This document shows, piece after piece, positions 24,512 to 33,455 of a stretch of DNA of 64,000 nt. The stretch comes from JANOYJ01 sp963792485 (GTDB taxonomy: Bacteria > Pseudomonadota > Alphaproteobacteria > Rhizobiales > Rhizobiaceae), in NCBI GenBank assembly GCA_963792485.1, contig CAWBWL010000001.1, positions 248,001-312,000 on the forward strand, read 5' to 3'. The notes under the pieces are model-generated. The model was given only the letters and a program-made list of their open reading frames with translations. It was not told the DNA's origin and did not search any database. Both the position numbers and the translations under genes were made by a program. The stretch's first letter is position 1; each line of letters starts with the position of its first letter.

Positions 24512-25186
24512 TCAAACGGAATACTCCCGCGCCCCAAACACCCCCGACCCCACCCGCACATGCGTCGCCCCCAGCGCGACCGCCAGCTCATAATCCGCCG
24601 ACATGCCCATCGACAGCGCCGCCACGCCGCATTGCTTGGCAAGTTTTTCCAAAAGCGCGAAGTGCGGGCCGGGGTTTTCGTCCGCCGGGGGGATGCACAT
24701 CAGGCCTTCGATCTTCAGCCCGTGAACCGCGCGGCAGCGCTCCACGAACGTGACGCATTCGCGCGGGTTGATTCCGGCCTTCTGCGCCTCAAGCCCAGTA
24801 TTGACCTGCACGAAAAGCTTCGGATGTTTTCCTTGCCTTTTGATTTCTGCCGCCAGCGCCTCGGCGAGTTTCTCGCGGTCCACGGTCTCGATCACATCAA
24901 ACAGCGCGACCGCCTCCTTGGCCTTGTTGGATTGCAGCGGGCCGATGAGATGCAGTTCGACGCCGGGGAACTCTGCCTTCAGCGCTGGCCACTTTCCCTG
25001 CGCTTCCTGAACCCGGTTTTCGCCAAAGACCCTGTGCCCCGCTGTCAGGACCGGACGGATGTGCTGCGCCTCAAACGTCTTGGAAACCGCTACAAGGGTC
25101 ACCGCGCCCTTGTCCCGTTTTGCCTTTATCTCAGCAGCGTCGATGTGGGATGTGACGGTTGCGAGCCGCTCGGGCGAAGTGTGCAT
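24512..25186 (-). CDS. Pyridoxal phosphate homeostasis protein YggS
   Basis: PLP-binding TIM-barrel protein that buffers free pyridoxal phosphate. It has 224 residues. VTLVAVSKTFEAQHIRPVL carries the PLP Lys; HRVFGENRVQEAQGKW, FPGVELHLIGPLQSNKAKEA, VQVNTGLEAQKAGINP and LSMGMSADYELAVALGATHV are the standard family blocks. ATG at 25186 has AAAGG upstream and fits the usual N-terminus; the frame extends to 25240. It is divergent from leuS with about 100 bases between, an order I know from other Rhizobiales. Confidence 0.95.
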   Translation of the reverse strand: MHTSPERLATVTSHIDAAEIKAKRDKGAVTLVAVSKTFEAQHIRPVLTAGHRVFGENRVQEAQGKWPALKAEFPGVELHLIGPLQSNKAKEAVALFDVIETVDREKLAEALAAEIKRQGKHPKLFVQVNTGLEAQKAGINPRECVTFVERCRAVHGLKIEGLMCIPPADENPGPHFALLEKLAKQCGVAALSMGMSADYELAVALGATHVRVGSGVFGAREYSV

Positions 25187-25293
25187 GTGAAACCTTTTAA
25201 TGGTGTCCGGCATGGACGGCTGGTTGACCATTCCAGTCAATCATGGTGAAGGTCCGCCCTGATTTTCATCGTGATTTGGCAGAAATAACGCAA

Positions 25294-27897
25294 ATGGCAG
25301 GCGAGCGCTATAACCCGAAAGAGGCCGAAAGCCGCTGGCAGGCGGCATGGGATGCGGGAAAAATCTTCGAAGCGAAGAACGAGGACACGCGTGCGCGCTA
25401 CTACGTGCTCGAAATGTTTCCCTATCCGTCCGGCCGCATCCATATGGGTCATGTGCGCAATTACGCGATGGGTGACGTGGTTGCCCGTTACAAACGCGCC
25501 AAGGGCTTCAACGTTCTGCATCCGATGGGCTGGGACGCGTTCGGCATGCCGGCGGAAAACGCGGCGATGCAAAACAAGGTGCATCCGAAGGACTGGACCT
25601 ACAAGAACATCGACACGATGCGCCGGCAGCTGAAGAGCATGGGCCTGTCACTCGACTGGTCGCGCGAATTCGCCACCTGCGACGTGGACTATTATCACCG
25701 CCAGCAGATGCTGTTTGTCGACTTCATGGAGAAGGGCCTCGCCTATCGCAAACAGTCGAAGGTGAACTGGGACCCGGAAGACATGACGGTGCTCGCAAAC
25801 GAGCAGGTCATCGACGGACGCGGCTGGCGTTCCGGCGCTTTGGTCGAGCAGCGTGAACTCACGCAATGGTTCTTCAAGATCACCGATTACAATGAGGACC
25901 TGCTCGCCTCGCTCGAAACCCTGAACGAATGGCCGGAGAAAGTCCGGCTGATGCAGAAGAACTGGATCGGCAAATCCGAGGGCCTGCTCCTGCGCTGGGA
26001 AGTCGCAGGTGATGCGCCTGTGTCCGAAATCGAGGTCTACACAACGCGACCCGACACGCTGTTCGGCGCATCCTTCCTCGCGATCGCTGCGGATCATCCG
26101 CTGGCGAAAGCGCTCGCTGAAAAGAACGCAGAGCTTGCCGCCTTCGCCGAAAAATGCCGCCAGATGGGCACATCTGTCGCCGCTGTGGAAACCGCCGAGA
26201 AGATCGGCTTCGACACCGGCCTGAAGGTCCGGCATCCGCTCGACAAGGATTGGCTGGTTCCGGTCTATGTCGCCAACTTTGTACTCATGGACTATGGCAC
26301 AGGCGCTATTTTCGGCTGTCCGGCGCATGATCAGCGCGATCTCGACTTTGCCAATAAATACGAACTGAAAGTCACGCCCGTTGTGTTGCCCGAGGGTGAG
26401 GACGCCGCTTCTTTTATGATCACCGATAAGGCCTATGACGGCGATGGTGCGATGATCAATTCGCGCTTTCTCGACGGCCTGTCACCTCAGGCCGCCTTCA
26501 AGGAGGTTTCAGACAAGCTCGAAGCGCAGAGTCTCGGCAACCGCCCGCAGGCGGCGCGCAAGACGCAATTCAAGCTGCGCGACTGGGGCATTTCGCGCCA
26601 GCGCTATTGGGGCTGCCCAATTCCGGTCATTCACTGCGAAGTCTGCGGCGTTGTGCCGGTCCCGAAAAAAGATCTGCCGGTCAAATTGCCAGATGACATC
26701 GAGTTCGACCGTCCCGGCAACCCGCTCGACAGGCATCCGGCCTGGCGGCATGTGAACTGCCCGCAGTGCGGCAAGGCGGCGCGGCGCGAGACGGACACGA
26801 TGGACACATTCGTCGACTCGTCGTGGTATTTCGCCCGTTTCACCGCGCCTTGGGAGAACGAGCCCACTGACCGCAAACAGGCGGACGCATGGCTGCCGGT
26901 GGACCAGTATATCGGCGGCATTGAGCATGCGATCCTGCATCTTCTCTATTCGCGCTTCTTCGCCCGCGCGATGATGGCGACGGGTCATCTCGGCGTCGCA
27001 GAGCCGTTCAAAGGCCTGTTCACCCAAGGCATGGTGCTGCACGAGACTTATCGCAATGCCTCCGGCTGGGTTGAGCCGGCGCAGGTGCGCCTGTCCGGCG
27101 AGGGCGCAACGCGACGGGCAGAACTTGTTTCCGACAACTCGCCGCTCGAGATCGGCTCGATTGAGAAAATGTCGAAGTCGAAGAAGAACGTCGTTGATCC
27201 CGACGACATTATCGCCAGCTATGGCGCGGACACGGCCCGCTGGTTCATGCTGTCGGATTCGCCGCCCGAGCGCGATGTGATCTGGACCGAGGCGGGCGCG
27301 GAAGGCGCGCACCGCTTCGTGCAGCGTATCTGGCGGCTGGTGAGCGAACTTGCCGAAGCGCCGGGTGCGTCCGGCGATGGCGGCGAGGCGGACGCGCTTG
27401 CCATACGAAAGACTGCCCACAAAACTCTGAAAGCCGTCGGCGAGGATATTGAGCGGCTCGGCTTCAACAAGGCCGTGGCGCGCATTTATGAGCTGGTCAA
27501 TGAGCTTGCTCCGGCAACGGCGACAGTCTCATCCGGCGGAGCAGGACCGGCGCTGTTACAGGCGGTGCGCGAGGCGGCCGATATCCTCATTCAGCTGATT
27601 GCCCCGATGATGCCGCATCTGGCGGAGGAGTGCTGGAAGGCGCTCGGTCACAAAACGCTCGCCGCCACACAAGCCTGGCCGATTTTTGATCCAGCGCTCA
27701 TCGTCGAAAACGATGTGACCATGCCGGTGCAGATCAATGGCAAGAAGCGCGGCGATTTGACAATTGCCCGCGATGCCGGTCAATCTGCGGTCGAGGCTGC
27801 CGTTATGGAACTTGATTTCGTCAAGGCGGCGCTGAATGGCGCAACGCCGAAAAAGATCATCGTGGTGCCGCAAAGGATCGTCAATGTCGTTGTCTGA
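25294..27897 (+). CDS. leuS: Leucyl-tRNA synthetase LeuS
   Basis: Class I aminoacyl-tRNA synthetase that charges tRNALeu. It has 867 residues, full length. PYPSGRIHMGHVRNYAMGD has the HIGH motif; the editing domain has TTRPDTLFGASFLAIAADHP; KMSKSKKNVVDPDDI is the KMSKS loop; WFMLSDSPPERDVIWTEAG and the anticodon-binding C-terminus follow. ATG at 25294 (MAGERYNPKEAESRWQAAWD) matches other bacterial LeuS starts; the frame runs up to 25243. No frameshift over 2.6 kb. Confidence 0.98.
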   Translation: MAGERYNPKEAESRWQAAWDAGKIFEAKNEDTRARYYVLEMFPYPSGRIHMGHVRNYAMGDVVARYKRAKGFNVLHPMGWDAFGMPAENAAMQNKVHPKDWTYKNIDTMRRQLKSMGLSLDWSREFATCDVDYYHRQQMLFVDFMEKGLAYRKQSKVNWDPEDMTVLANEQVIDGRGWRSGALVEQRELTQWFFKITDYNEDLLASLETLNEWPEKVRLMQKNWIGKSEGLLLRWEVAGDAPVSEIEVYTTRPDTLFGASFLAIAADHPLAKALAEKNAELAAFAEKCRQMGTSVAAVETAEKIGFDTGLKVRHPLDKDWLVPVYVANFVLMDYGTGAIFGCPAHDQRDLDFANKYELKVTPVVLPEGEDAASFMITDKAYDGDGAMINSRFLDGLSPQAAFKEVSDKLEAQSLGNRPQAARKTQFKLRDWGISRQRYWGCPIPVIHCEVCGVVPVPKKDLPVKLPDDIEFDRPGNPLDRHPAWRHVNCPQCGKAARRETDTMDTFVDSSWYFARFTAPWENEPTDRKQADAWLPVDQYIGGIEHAILHLLYSRFFARAMMATGHLGVAEPFKGLFTQGMVLHETYRNASGWVEPAQVRLSGEGATRRAELVSDNSPLEIGSIEKMSKSKKNVVDPDDIIASYGADTARWFMLSDSPPERDVIWTEAGAEGAHRFVQRIWRLVSELAEAPGASGDGGEADALAIRKTAHKTLKAVGEDIERLGFNKAVARIYELVNELAPATATVSSGGAGPALLQAVREAADILIQLIAPMMPHLAEECWKALGHKTLAATQAWPIFDPALIVENDVTMPVQINGKKRGDLTIARDAGQSAVEAAVMELDFVKAALNGATPKKIIVVPQRIVNVVV

Positions 27898-27916
27898 GAT
27901 GAGGAGAGGCTTTCAG

Positions 27917-28438
27917 ATGAAATTTTTGATCGCTTCCGCGCTGGTTCTGTCGATGGCCGTGGCCGGCTGCCAGGTGCGCCCGCTCTATTCGGCAGGCGTT
28001 GTCACATTCAGCGGCAATCCGGCCACTGGCGCCATGTCGGTTTCGGTCAATGAGGTGACGAACCGCTACGCGCAGGAAGTGCGTAATCAGCTGATTTTCG
28101 GCCTGAATGGCGGGGCGGGCGAGCCTGCCAATGCCCTCTACAGGCTGGAGCTCGGCATCACCAAGCGCATCATCAACGCCGCTGACCTGCAGATACAGAC
28201 GGCCGGAGAAAACCAGCCAACGGCGGGCGGCGTCGTGCTGAGTTCAAACTATGTGCTCTCGGACGCGGCAACAGGAACGCCCATCGCCTCAGGCAGCCGT
28301 TCAGTCACCGCCTCGTTCGACCGCTCGCGCCAGCAATTTGCGCAAGTGCGCGCCGAGCGCGATGCGGAAAACCGCGCCGCGCGCGAATTGGCGGAAGTCT
28401 TGAAGCTTGTGATAGCGGGCGAACTCGCCAAGCGCTGA
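27917..28438 (+). CDS. lptE: LPS-assembly lipoprotein LptE
   Basis: LptE plugs the LptD barrel in the outer membrane. A 173-residue lipoprotein: MKFLIASALVLSMAVAGC is a lipoprotein signal with Cys in VAGC. RPLYSAGVVTFSGNPATGAM matches alphaproteobacterial LptE, as does its place directly after leuS. GAGGAGAGG before the ATG at 27917 decides the start. In most relatives holA follows, but here the next gene is cfa on the opposite strand, so holA has moved or is absent from this locus. Confidence 0.9.
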   Translation: MKFLIASALVLSMAVAGCQVRPLYSAGVVTFSGNPATGAMSVSVNEVTNRYAQEVRNQLIFGLNGGAGEPANALYRLELGITKRIINAADLQIQTAGENQPTAGGVVLSSNYVLSDAATGTPIASGSRSVTASFDRSRQQFAQVRAERDAENRAARELAEVLKLVIAGELAKR

Positions 28439-28441
28439 TTT

Positions 28442-29707
28442 TCAACGGTAGAGATCGTCCCGCGTCTGCGGCACGGGCGAAACACCGCGCTGGCGTTTGG
28501 ACGCAAGTGTCTGGTTGATCTGCATTGTCCCGCGCTCAAAGGCGATGGAAACGCCTGCCAGATACAGCATCCACAACCGAGACTTCGGCTCGCCCGCTTC
28601 CGCAATCGCTTCAGGCATTCGCGCGCGCAGGCGCTCCGCCCAGAGTTTGCAAGTGCGGGCATAGTGCTCGCGCAAATTCTCAACATCGTGGACTTCAAAT
28701 CCATACGCCTCAAGATTGGCGATGGACATGCCCAGATGATCAAGCTCGCCGCCGGGGAAGATGTATTTGATGATGGCGCGGTTTTCCGGTGTCATCTTGC
28801 GCCAGAGCTTCTGTGACCGTTTCATCCGCCGCGAAATCGCGTGGTGCATATAGAGCCCGCCAGGTTTCAGCAGCCGGTTCATGGCGGTGAAGTAAGTGGC
28901 ATGATGGGCGTTGCCGACATGCTCGAACATGCCGATGGAAGCGATCTTGTCGAACTGCCCTTCCATCTGTTCATAAGATTTCACATGGATGGTGATCCTG
29001 TCCCCAAGACCCTTGGCCTTGATCCGCTCGCGCGCCAGTTCGGTCTGCGCCTCGGACAGGGACACGCCATGTCCGGTCACGCCATATTTCTCGACGGCAT
29101 GAATGAGCAATGCGCCCCAGCCACAGCCAATGTCGAGCAACGTCTCGCCGGGTTTCAGCCGCAGCTTGCGGCAGATATGGTCGAGCTTGTCCTCCTGCGC
29201 CTGATCCAGCGAATTGCCCCAATCCCTGAAATAGGCGCAGGTGTAGACCATGCGCTCATCCAGAAAGAGCCGGTAGAAGGCGTTGGAGACATCATAATGA
29301 TGCGTGATCGCATCCTTGTCGGAGCCGGAGACATAGGCGCCGCTTTTGCCAAGCGATGATCGCGCCAGCTCGCCGCGCGACAGGAGCAGGGCGGGGACGT
29401 CGCGCATCAATTGAAGCTTCGGCAGGCTCTTGAGCTTGTGCTTGAATTTACCCTCCGGTTTCAGCGCGACAAGGTCGAAAATCGAACCATTTTCGACATC
29501 AAGCGCTTTGGCGATCCAGAGTTCGACAATGGTCTCAAGGCGGGGCCTGCGCGCAATTTCGCGCACAGCGGCGGCACTGTTGATTTTCAGGCTTGGACCA
29601 TCTGCCGGGCCGATGCGCTCCCCGGTCCATAGCTCCACGGCAAATCGCGGCGCAAGCGAGCGGGCAATAGTGCGGACGATGCGGGCGGCGCGTTCTTCGG
29701 CGTTCAA
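28442..29707 (-). CDS. cfa: Cyclopropane-fatty-acyl-phospholipid synthase family methyltransferase
   Basis: It adds a methylene group from S-adenosylmethionine across the double bond of membrane lipid chains, or a related reaction. Key segments are AITHHYDVSNAFYRLFLDER, VYTCAYF, LLDIGCGWGALLIHAVEKYG (SAM site), SIGMFEHVG and YIFPGGELDHLGMSIANLEA. Start TTG at 29707 gives 421 residues and is preceded by GGGAAAGG. Earlier ATGs at 29770 and 29830 are possible but would run into the region of a small plus-strand gene. Confidence 0.88.
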   Translation of the reverse strand: MNAEERAARIVRTIARSLAPRFAVELWTGERIGPADGPSLKINSAAAVREIARRPRLETIVELWIAKALDVENGSIFDLVALKPEGKFKHKLKSLPKLQLMRDVPALLLSRGELARSSLGKSGAYVSGSDKDAITHHYDVSNAFYRLFLDERMVYTCAYFRDWGNSLDQAQEDKLDHICRKLRLKPGETLLDIGCGWGALLIHAVEKYGVTGHGVSLSEAQTELARERIKAKGLGDRITIHVKSYEQMEGQFDKIASIGMFEHVGNAHHATYFTAMNRLLKPGGLYMHHAISRRMKRSQKLWRKMTPENRAIIKYIFPGGELDHLGMSIANLEAYGFEVHDVENLREHYARTCKLWAERLRARMPEAIAEAGEPKSRLWMLYLAGVSIAFERGTMQINQTLASKRQRGVSPVPQTRDDLYR

Positions 29708-29870
29708 GTAAGGCCTTTCCCGATTCGGCAGCTGAATTTGTAGTCCAATTGCAACACTTTGCGGCTGCATCACGCCTTTGCGAAGATTTGAGAGCGGATT
29801 TTTGTTGCCAACGGCGCAGAGCATGTTCATGTTTGGCCATTGTCCAATGAACCGAAAGGAGGTGATCCGA

Positions 29871-29945
29871 TGTCTAGTGATTTCGTGCTCTGCTATGAGG
29901 CTTCGGAGGATAGGGTGAGCAAGGGAACAGCTTCCCGCACCTGAC
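29871..29945 (+). CDS. 24-residue small reading frame with full-length Shine-Dalgarno
   Basis: GAAAGGAGGTGATCC at 29855-29869 is complementary over 15 bases to the 3' tail of 16S rRNA (GGATCACCTCCTTTC in alphaproteobacteria). ATG follows with normal spacing. The peptide begins MSSDFVLCYEASEDRVSK and ends at TGA 29943-29945. A strong intrinsic terminator stands 60 bases further, so a short independent transcript of about 200 bases is likely. Peptide not recognised. It may instead be a small RNA whose SD-like stretch acts by binding ribosomes. Confidence 0.55.
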
Positions 29946-30004
29946 CTGTTCAAGGGCCGCTTTGGCAGCCATATTTCCGGCTTCATGACAGACGGAATTG
30001 CGAG

Positions 30005-30035
30005 GACTGCCCCAACGGGCAGTCCTTTCCTTTTG
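30005..30035 (+). terminator. Intrinsic terminator of the small transcript
   Basis: GGACTGCCC (30005-30013), loop CAAC, GGGCAGTCC (30018-30026), then TTTCCTTTT. A perfect 9-bp stem with a T-rich tail. It ends the small reading frame at 29871 and isolates it from the MATE gene 45 bases downstream. Confidence 0.85.
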
Positions 30036-30080
30036 GCATTTGCAAAACGCGCTGTTGCAGCGTTTCCCGGATAAAATGAG

Positions 30081-31487
30081 ATGACCGCCTTTGTAGAAAC
30101 CAGGCCCGCGCGCAGCGCGCTCGGTCAGGAAATCAGCGCCATGCTGCGCCTCGCATGGCCGATCATCCTGACCAATATGGCGCAGACATTGATGACGGCG
30201 ACGGACGTGATGATGCTCGGCTGGCTCGGGCCGGATGCACTTGCCGCTGGCGCGCTTGGCGGCAATCTCTACTTCGCTTTCCTGATATCCGGAATGGGCG
30301 TGGTGTTCGCGACGGCGCCGATGCTGGCCAAGGAGATTGGCGAGAACCGGTTTGCCGTGCGGGAGCTCCGGCGCACGGTGCGTCAGGGTCTATGGATCGC
30401 GATTCTCATCTCGCTGCCGCTTTGGCTCGTGCTTTCACAGACAGAGAACATTCTTCTCGCCATGGGCCAGCAGCCGAACCTCGCCGCATTGGCAGGCGAC
30501 TATATCGGTGTTCTGCAATGGGGATTGCTGCCGTTTTACGTCTACATCGTGCTGCGCTCGTTTATTTCAGCGCTTGAGCGGCCGGGATGGGCGCTGACTG
30601 TCGGGATCGCTGCGGTCGCGATCAATGCGCTGGCAAATTATGCGCTGATCTTCGGCCATTTCGGTTTCCCGGCAATGGGCATCAAGGGTTCGGGACTGGC
30701 GACGGCCTTGTCGTCAGCCTTCATGTGCCTCGGTCTCATCCTGGTGGTGACATTGGACCGCAAGTTTCGGCGCTACCGGTTGTTCGGACGGTTCTGGCGG
30801 CCGGATTGGGCGCGTTTTCGGCAAGTCTGGAAGCTTGGCATTCCGATTGGGGCCATTTTGCTGTTCGAAGTTGTGTTCTTTGCCGGAGCAGGGCTTGCCA
30901 TGGGCCTCATCGACACGCCCTCAATTGCAGCTTACCAGATCGCCGTCCAGATCGCGTCCCTCGCCTTCATGGCGCCGCTCGGCTTCGGGCAGGCGGCGAC
31001 TGTGCGGGTCGGGATTGCGTATGGCGGCAAAGATTCTAAAGGCATTCAGCTGGCAGGCAATGTCGCGTTCTGGATGGTCATTGGCTTCATGACAATGACA
31101 GCGATGCTGATGCTGACCATTCCTCACCTGCTTGTCGGCCCGTTCATCGACGTTTCAAAACCGGGAGGCGCGGAGGTCTTTGCTTTGGCCGTATCGTTCC
31201 TCGGATTTGCGGCGATGTTCCAGCTGTTTGACGGCGCACAAGGTGTGACCATCGGTATGCTGCGCGGTTTGCATGACACCAGAATGCCCATGGTCTTTGC
31301 CGGCTTCGGCTATTGGCTCATTGGCATGCCGCTCGGCATATGGCTCGCATTCTGGCAGGGCTGGCGCGGGTCGGGCATCTGGGTCGGGCTGACAACCGGT
31401 CTCGCGGTCGTCTCGCTCTTGTTGATCGTCCGCTGGCTGCGGCGCGGGGATTTGGGACTCGAAACTATCCAATCTGATGCCGTATAA
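30081..31487 (+). CDS. MATE-family multidrug efflux protein (NorM-like)
   Basis: A 468-residue inner-membrane antiporter with 12 predicted helices in two halves. The first half opens LRLAWPIILTNMAQTLMTAT and DVMMLGWLGPDALAAGALGG, the MATE hallmark; the second has GIPIGAILLFEVVFFAGAGL and AYQIAVQIASLAFMAPLGFG. It is likely to export cationic drugs or metabolites using H+ or Na+. Start ATG at 30081. An ATG five bases earlier is out of frame and stops at once. Substrate unknown. Confidence 0.93.
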   Translation: MTAFVETRPARSALGQEISAMLRLAWPIILTNMAQTLMTATDVMMLGWLGPDALAAGALGGNLYFAFLISGMGVVFATAPMLAKEIGENRFAVRELRRTVRQGLWIAILISLPLWLVLSQTENILLAMGQQPNLAALAGDYIGVLQWGLLPFYVYIVLRSFISALERPGWALTVGIAAVAINALANYALIFGHFGFPAMGIKGSGLATALSSAFMCLGLILVVTLDRKFRRYRLFGRFWRPDWARFRQVWKLGIPIGAILLFEVVFFAGAGLAMGLIDTPSIAAYQIAVQIASLAFMAPLGFGQAATVRVGIAYGGKDSKGIQLAGNVAFWMVIGFMTMTAMLMLTIPHLLVGPFIDVSKPGGAEVFALAVSFLGFAAMFQLFDGAQGVTIGMLRGLHDTRMPMVFAGFGYWLIGMPLGIWLAFWQGWRGSGIWVGLTTGLAVVSLLLIVRWLRRGDLGLETIQSDAV

Positions 31488-31516
31488 AAAAGCCGCCCGG
31501 CTACAAACCGGGCGGC
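31486..31516 (-). terminator. Intrinsic terminator for the TadG-like gene
   Basis: On the minus strand GCCGCCCGG - TTTGTAG - CCGGGCGGC is followed by TTTTTT. It lies 23 bases past the stop of the 31539-32876 gene. The stem could also serve the convergent MATE transcript, but there is no T-run on the plus side. Confidence 0.85.
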
Positions 31517-31538
31517 AGGTACCAGCAGGAAACTCAAA

Positions 31539-32876
31539 TCAGTTGGTCAGGCGCAGCGTCTGGATGCGCGCGGCGATATCGTCGAAGGCCTCTTTGAGGT
31601 CATCGCCGTCTTCTGCATTGTAAAAGGTCTGTTCGGAGCCGACTGGTGTTGTCGCGCAGTCTTCCAGCATCCGGACAACCTCGGCGCGTTGCGCTGGCGT
31701 GCCGGGTACGTTCTTGAGGTCAAAGCCGATCGTGTAGACCTTGATGCCACGGTCCTTGATCCCCTCGCAATAGGAGAGCGCGAGGCGTCCAGAGGCGAGG
31801 GTGACGCCCGGATGCGACGGAATGGCGGCGTTGGAGAGCCCCGATGCTTCGGAGTTGAACATGCCATCGGTCATGACAATCAGGTATTTTTCGGTATTGG
31901 AAGCGCCGTAGGAAGCCGGTTCGGATTTAACCGGGAGCGCCGATTTCCAGTTGGGCGACAACATATACCAGCCCCACTGAATGCCGATCTGGCCTGCTGT
32001 GTATCCTGCTGGTCTCATCCGGTCGATGATGCCGTTCAACGTGTTTGCATCACGCGTCAACGGCTGAACCGCGACGGACGGGCATGTCACAGGCCTTGGA
32101 TCTGTTCTGTTACGCACGACATCGTAAAACTGCAATTCATCGGCCCGCGTCACCTTCGCCGCTACCGGGCTTGCATCAGAGAACATCTGCGCTCCGCGGC
32201 GTTCGGTCGAGCAGCCATCAGCGGGGATGTTGCCGCGAAGATCCCGGACCTGGTTTTTCAGCGCCCCGGCGTTCACACTTGATGAATAGGGCGTGATGGC
32301 AACACGCGTATTGTCCGACCCATTTTCGAGAAACGCCTTGACCGCAGATTTAGCCGCGACTTTCAGATCGCCGATCTTGTTGTTGTCGCTCATTGATCCC
32401 GTCACATCGAGCACCATCGACACTTCAACGATGCGCTCGGAATACAGCGCGCCGATGGTCACATTGACCTGTTCAACAGACGGATTGCCCATGACGGGGA
32501 ACATGATATCGACATTGGCGCGGGCGGAGGCGCTGATCTCGCTTGTCACTTCATCAATGCTGACATTGGTCAGAGCAACATCTGCAACGCTGAGAGGCTC
32601 TCCGTCGAGATTGGCATCAAGAAACGCGCGGATGATCTTTTCCGCATCTTTCGCCTCGATCTTGCCGCGCGTGATATCGCGGGCCGTTGAAGTCACCGCC
32701 GCATCAAGCGCGGTTGTCAAATGCGACTTGGCCGAGAGCATGCGCGCAAAGTCCACTGACATGCTGACGCCGAGCAGCAAAAGCGAGCCGGTGATGGCGA
32801 ACATGATGCCGAACTGGCCGCTCTCGTCGCGGCGGAAGCGGGAAGTGCTGGATTTGAGGCGCTGGAAAAGGCTCAT
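31539..32876 (-). CDS. TadG-like protein with von Willebrand factor A domain
   Basis: A 445-residue protein. The N-terminal DESGQFGIMFAITGSLLLLG helix and the FARMLSAKSHLTTALDAAV stretch are the TadE/TadG-type Flp-pilus domain. A vWA domain starts with VSMVLDVTGSMSDNNKIGDL, whose DxTGSMS is the metal-binding MIDAS, and IVMTDGMFNSEASG is later in the domain. No tad secretion genes accompany it, so it is a stand-alone member. It probably sits in the envelope with the vWA part outside. Start ATG at 32876. The following 262 bases to 33138 hold its promoter and nothing else I can name. Confidence 0.85.
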   Translation of the reverse strand: MSLFQRLKSSTSRFRRDESGQFGIMFAITGSLLLLGVSMSVDFARMLSAKSHLTTALDAAVTSTARDITRGKIEAKDAEKIIRAFLDANLDGEPLSVADVALTNVSIDEVTSEISASARANVDIMFPVMGNPSVEQVNVTIGALYSERIVEVSMVLDVTGSMSDNNKIGDLKVAAKSAVKAFLENGSDNTRVAITPYSSSVNAGALKNQVRDLRGNIPADGCSTERRGAQMFSDASPVAAKVTRADELQFYDVVRNRTDPRPVTCPSVAVQPLTRDANTLNGIIDRMRPAGYTAGQIGIQWGWYMLSPNWKSALPVKSEPASYGASNTEKYLIVMTDGMFNSEASGLSNAAIPSHPGVTLASGRLALSYCEGIKDRGIKVYTIGFDLKNVPGTPAQRAEVVRMLEDCATTPVGSEQTFYNAEDGDDLKEAFDDIAARIQTLRLTN

Positions 32877-33138
32877 TCTTGTCTCCTGTGCAAACGCTCA
32901 TTGGCGCTCTTGCAGGAGACAGTGCGAATTGCCTGCCATCAGGCGGGTTTTGGCGACCGCAAAATCAGTCCAAACCTTAACCACATGATTTTATTGATGT
33001 TTCATCTTTGTTAACCTTACCGCCAGGTGAAGGAAACCAGGCATTTCGAGAATTGTTTACGCCCGGTTCACCATGTGCTGGCCCGCCCTCATCCAGCCGC
33101 CAATCTGGCACGCCCCGTCTGTGCCGTTTCGGAACAGG

Positions 33139-33336
33139 TCAGAAGTCCTGCGCGATGCCGTTCAATTCCCAATCGCCATAGCGCACCGGCTCCGGCCCCT
33201 TGCGCCCGCCCAGCTCTTTTGGCGAATCGGAAGGCTCTGCCGATGCGCGCCGCTCCTGCGCCTCCTGCAGCGCCCGCCGTGCCGCGGGTGACAGGGGCTT
33301 CGGGGAATCGGTTTGCGGCGTTTGGTCATCAGCCAT
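33139..33336 (-). CDS. DUF1674 protein, succinate dehydrogenase assembly factor 4-like
   Basis: A 65-residue protein ending KGPEPVRYGDWELNGIAQDF, the DUF1674 signature shared with eukaryotic SDHAF4, which helps insert FAD into SdhA and protects against oxidation. The N-terminus is low-complexity (many Pro, Ala, Ser). ATG at 33336. In Rhizobiales it is usually found near rsmB-htpX, as here (htpX starts 120 bases away, divergent). Confidence 0.85.
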   Translation of the reverse strand: MADDQTPQTDSPKPLSPAARRALQEAQERRASAEPSDSPKELGGRKGPEPVRYGDWELNGIAQDF

Positions 33337-33455
33337 GGCTTGGAACTTTGCCCCCGTGAATTAAATTGCGGTAAGGGTGATTGCGGCGCTCCGCATCCAT
33401 CCCCAATATAGTATGCCGGAGCACGGCTGCAATTGTGCGGCATCGGAGAATTGAA

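Noticed and set aside
31486..31516. Hairpin considered as MATE gene terminator
   Set aside because: The T-run follows the stem only on the minus strand, so the TadG-like gene is the better fit.
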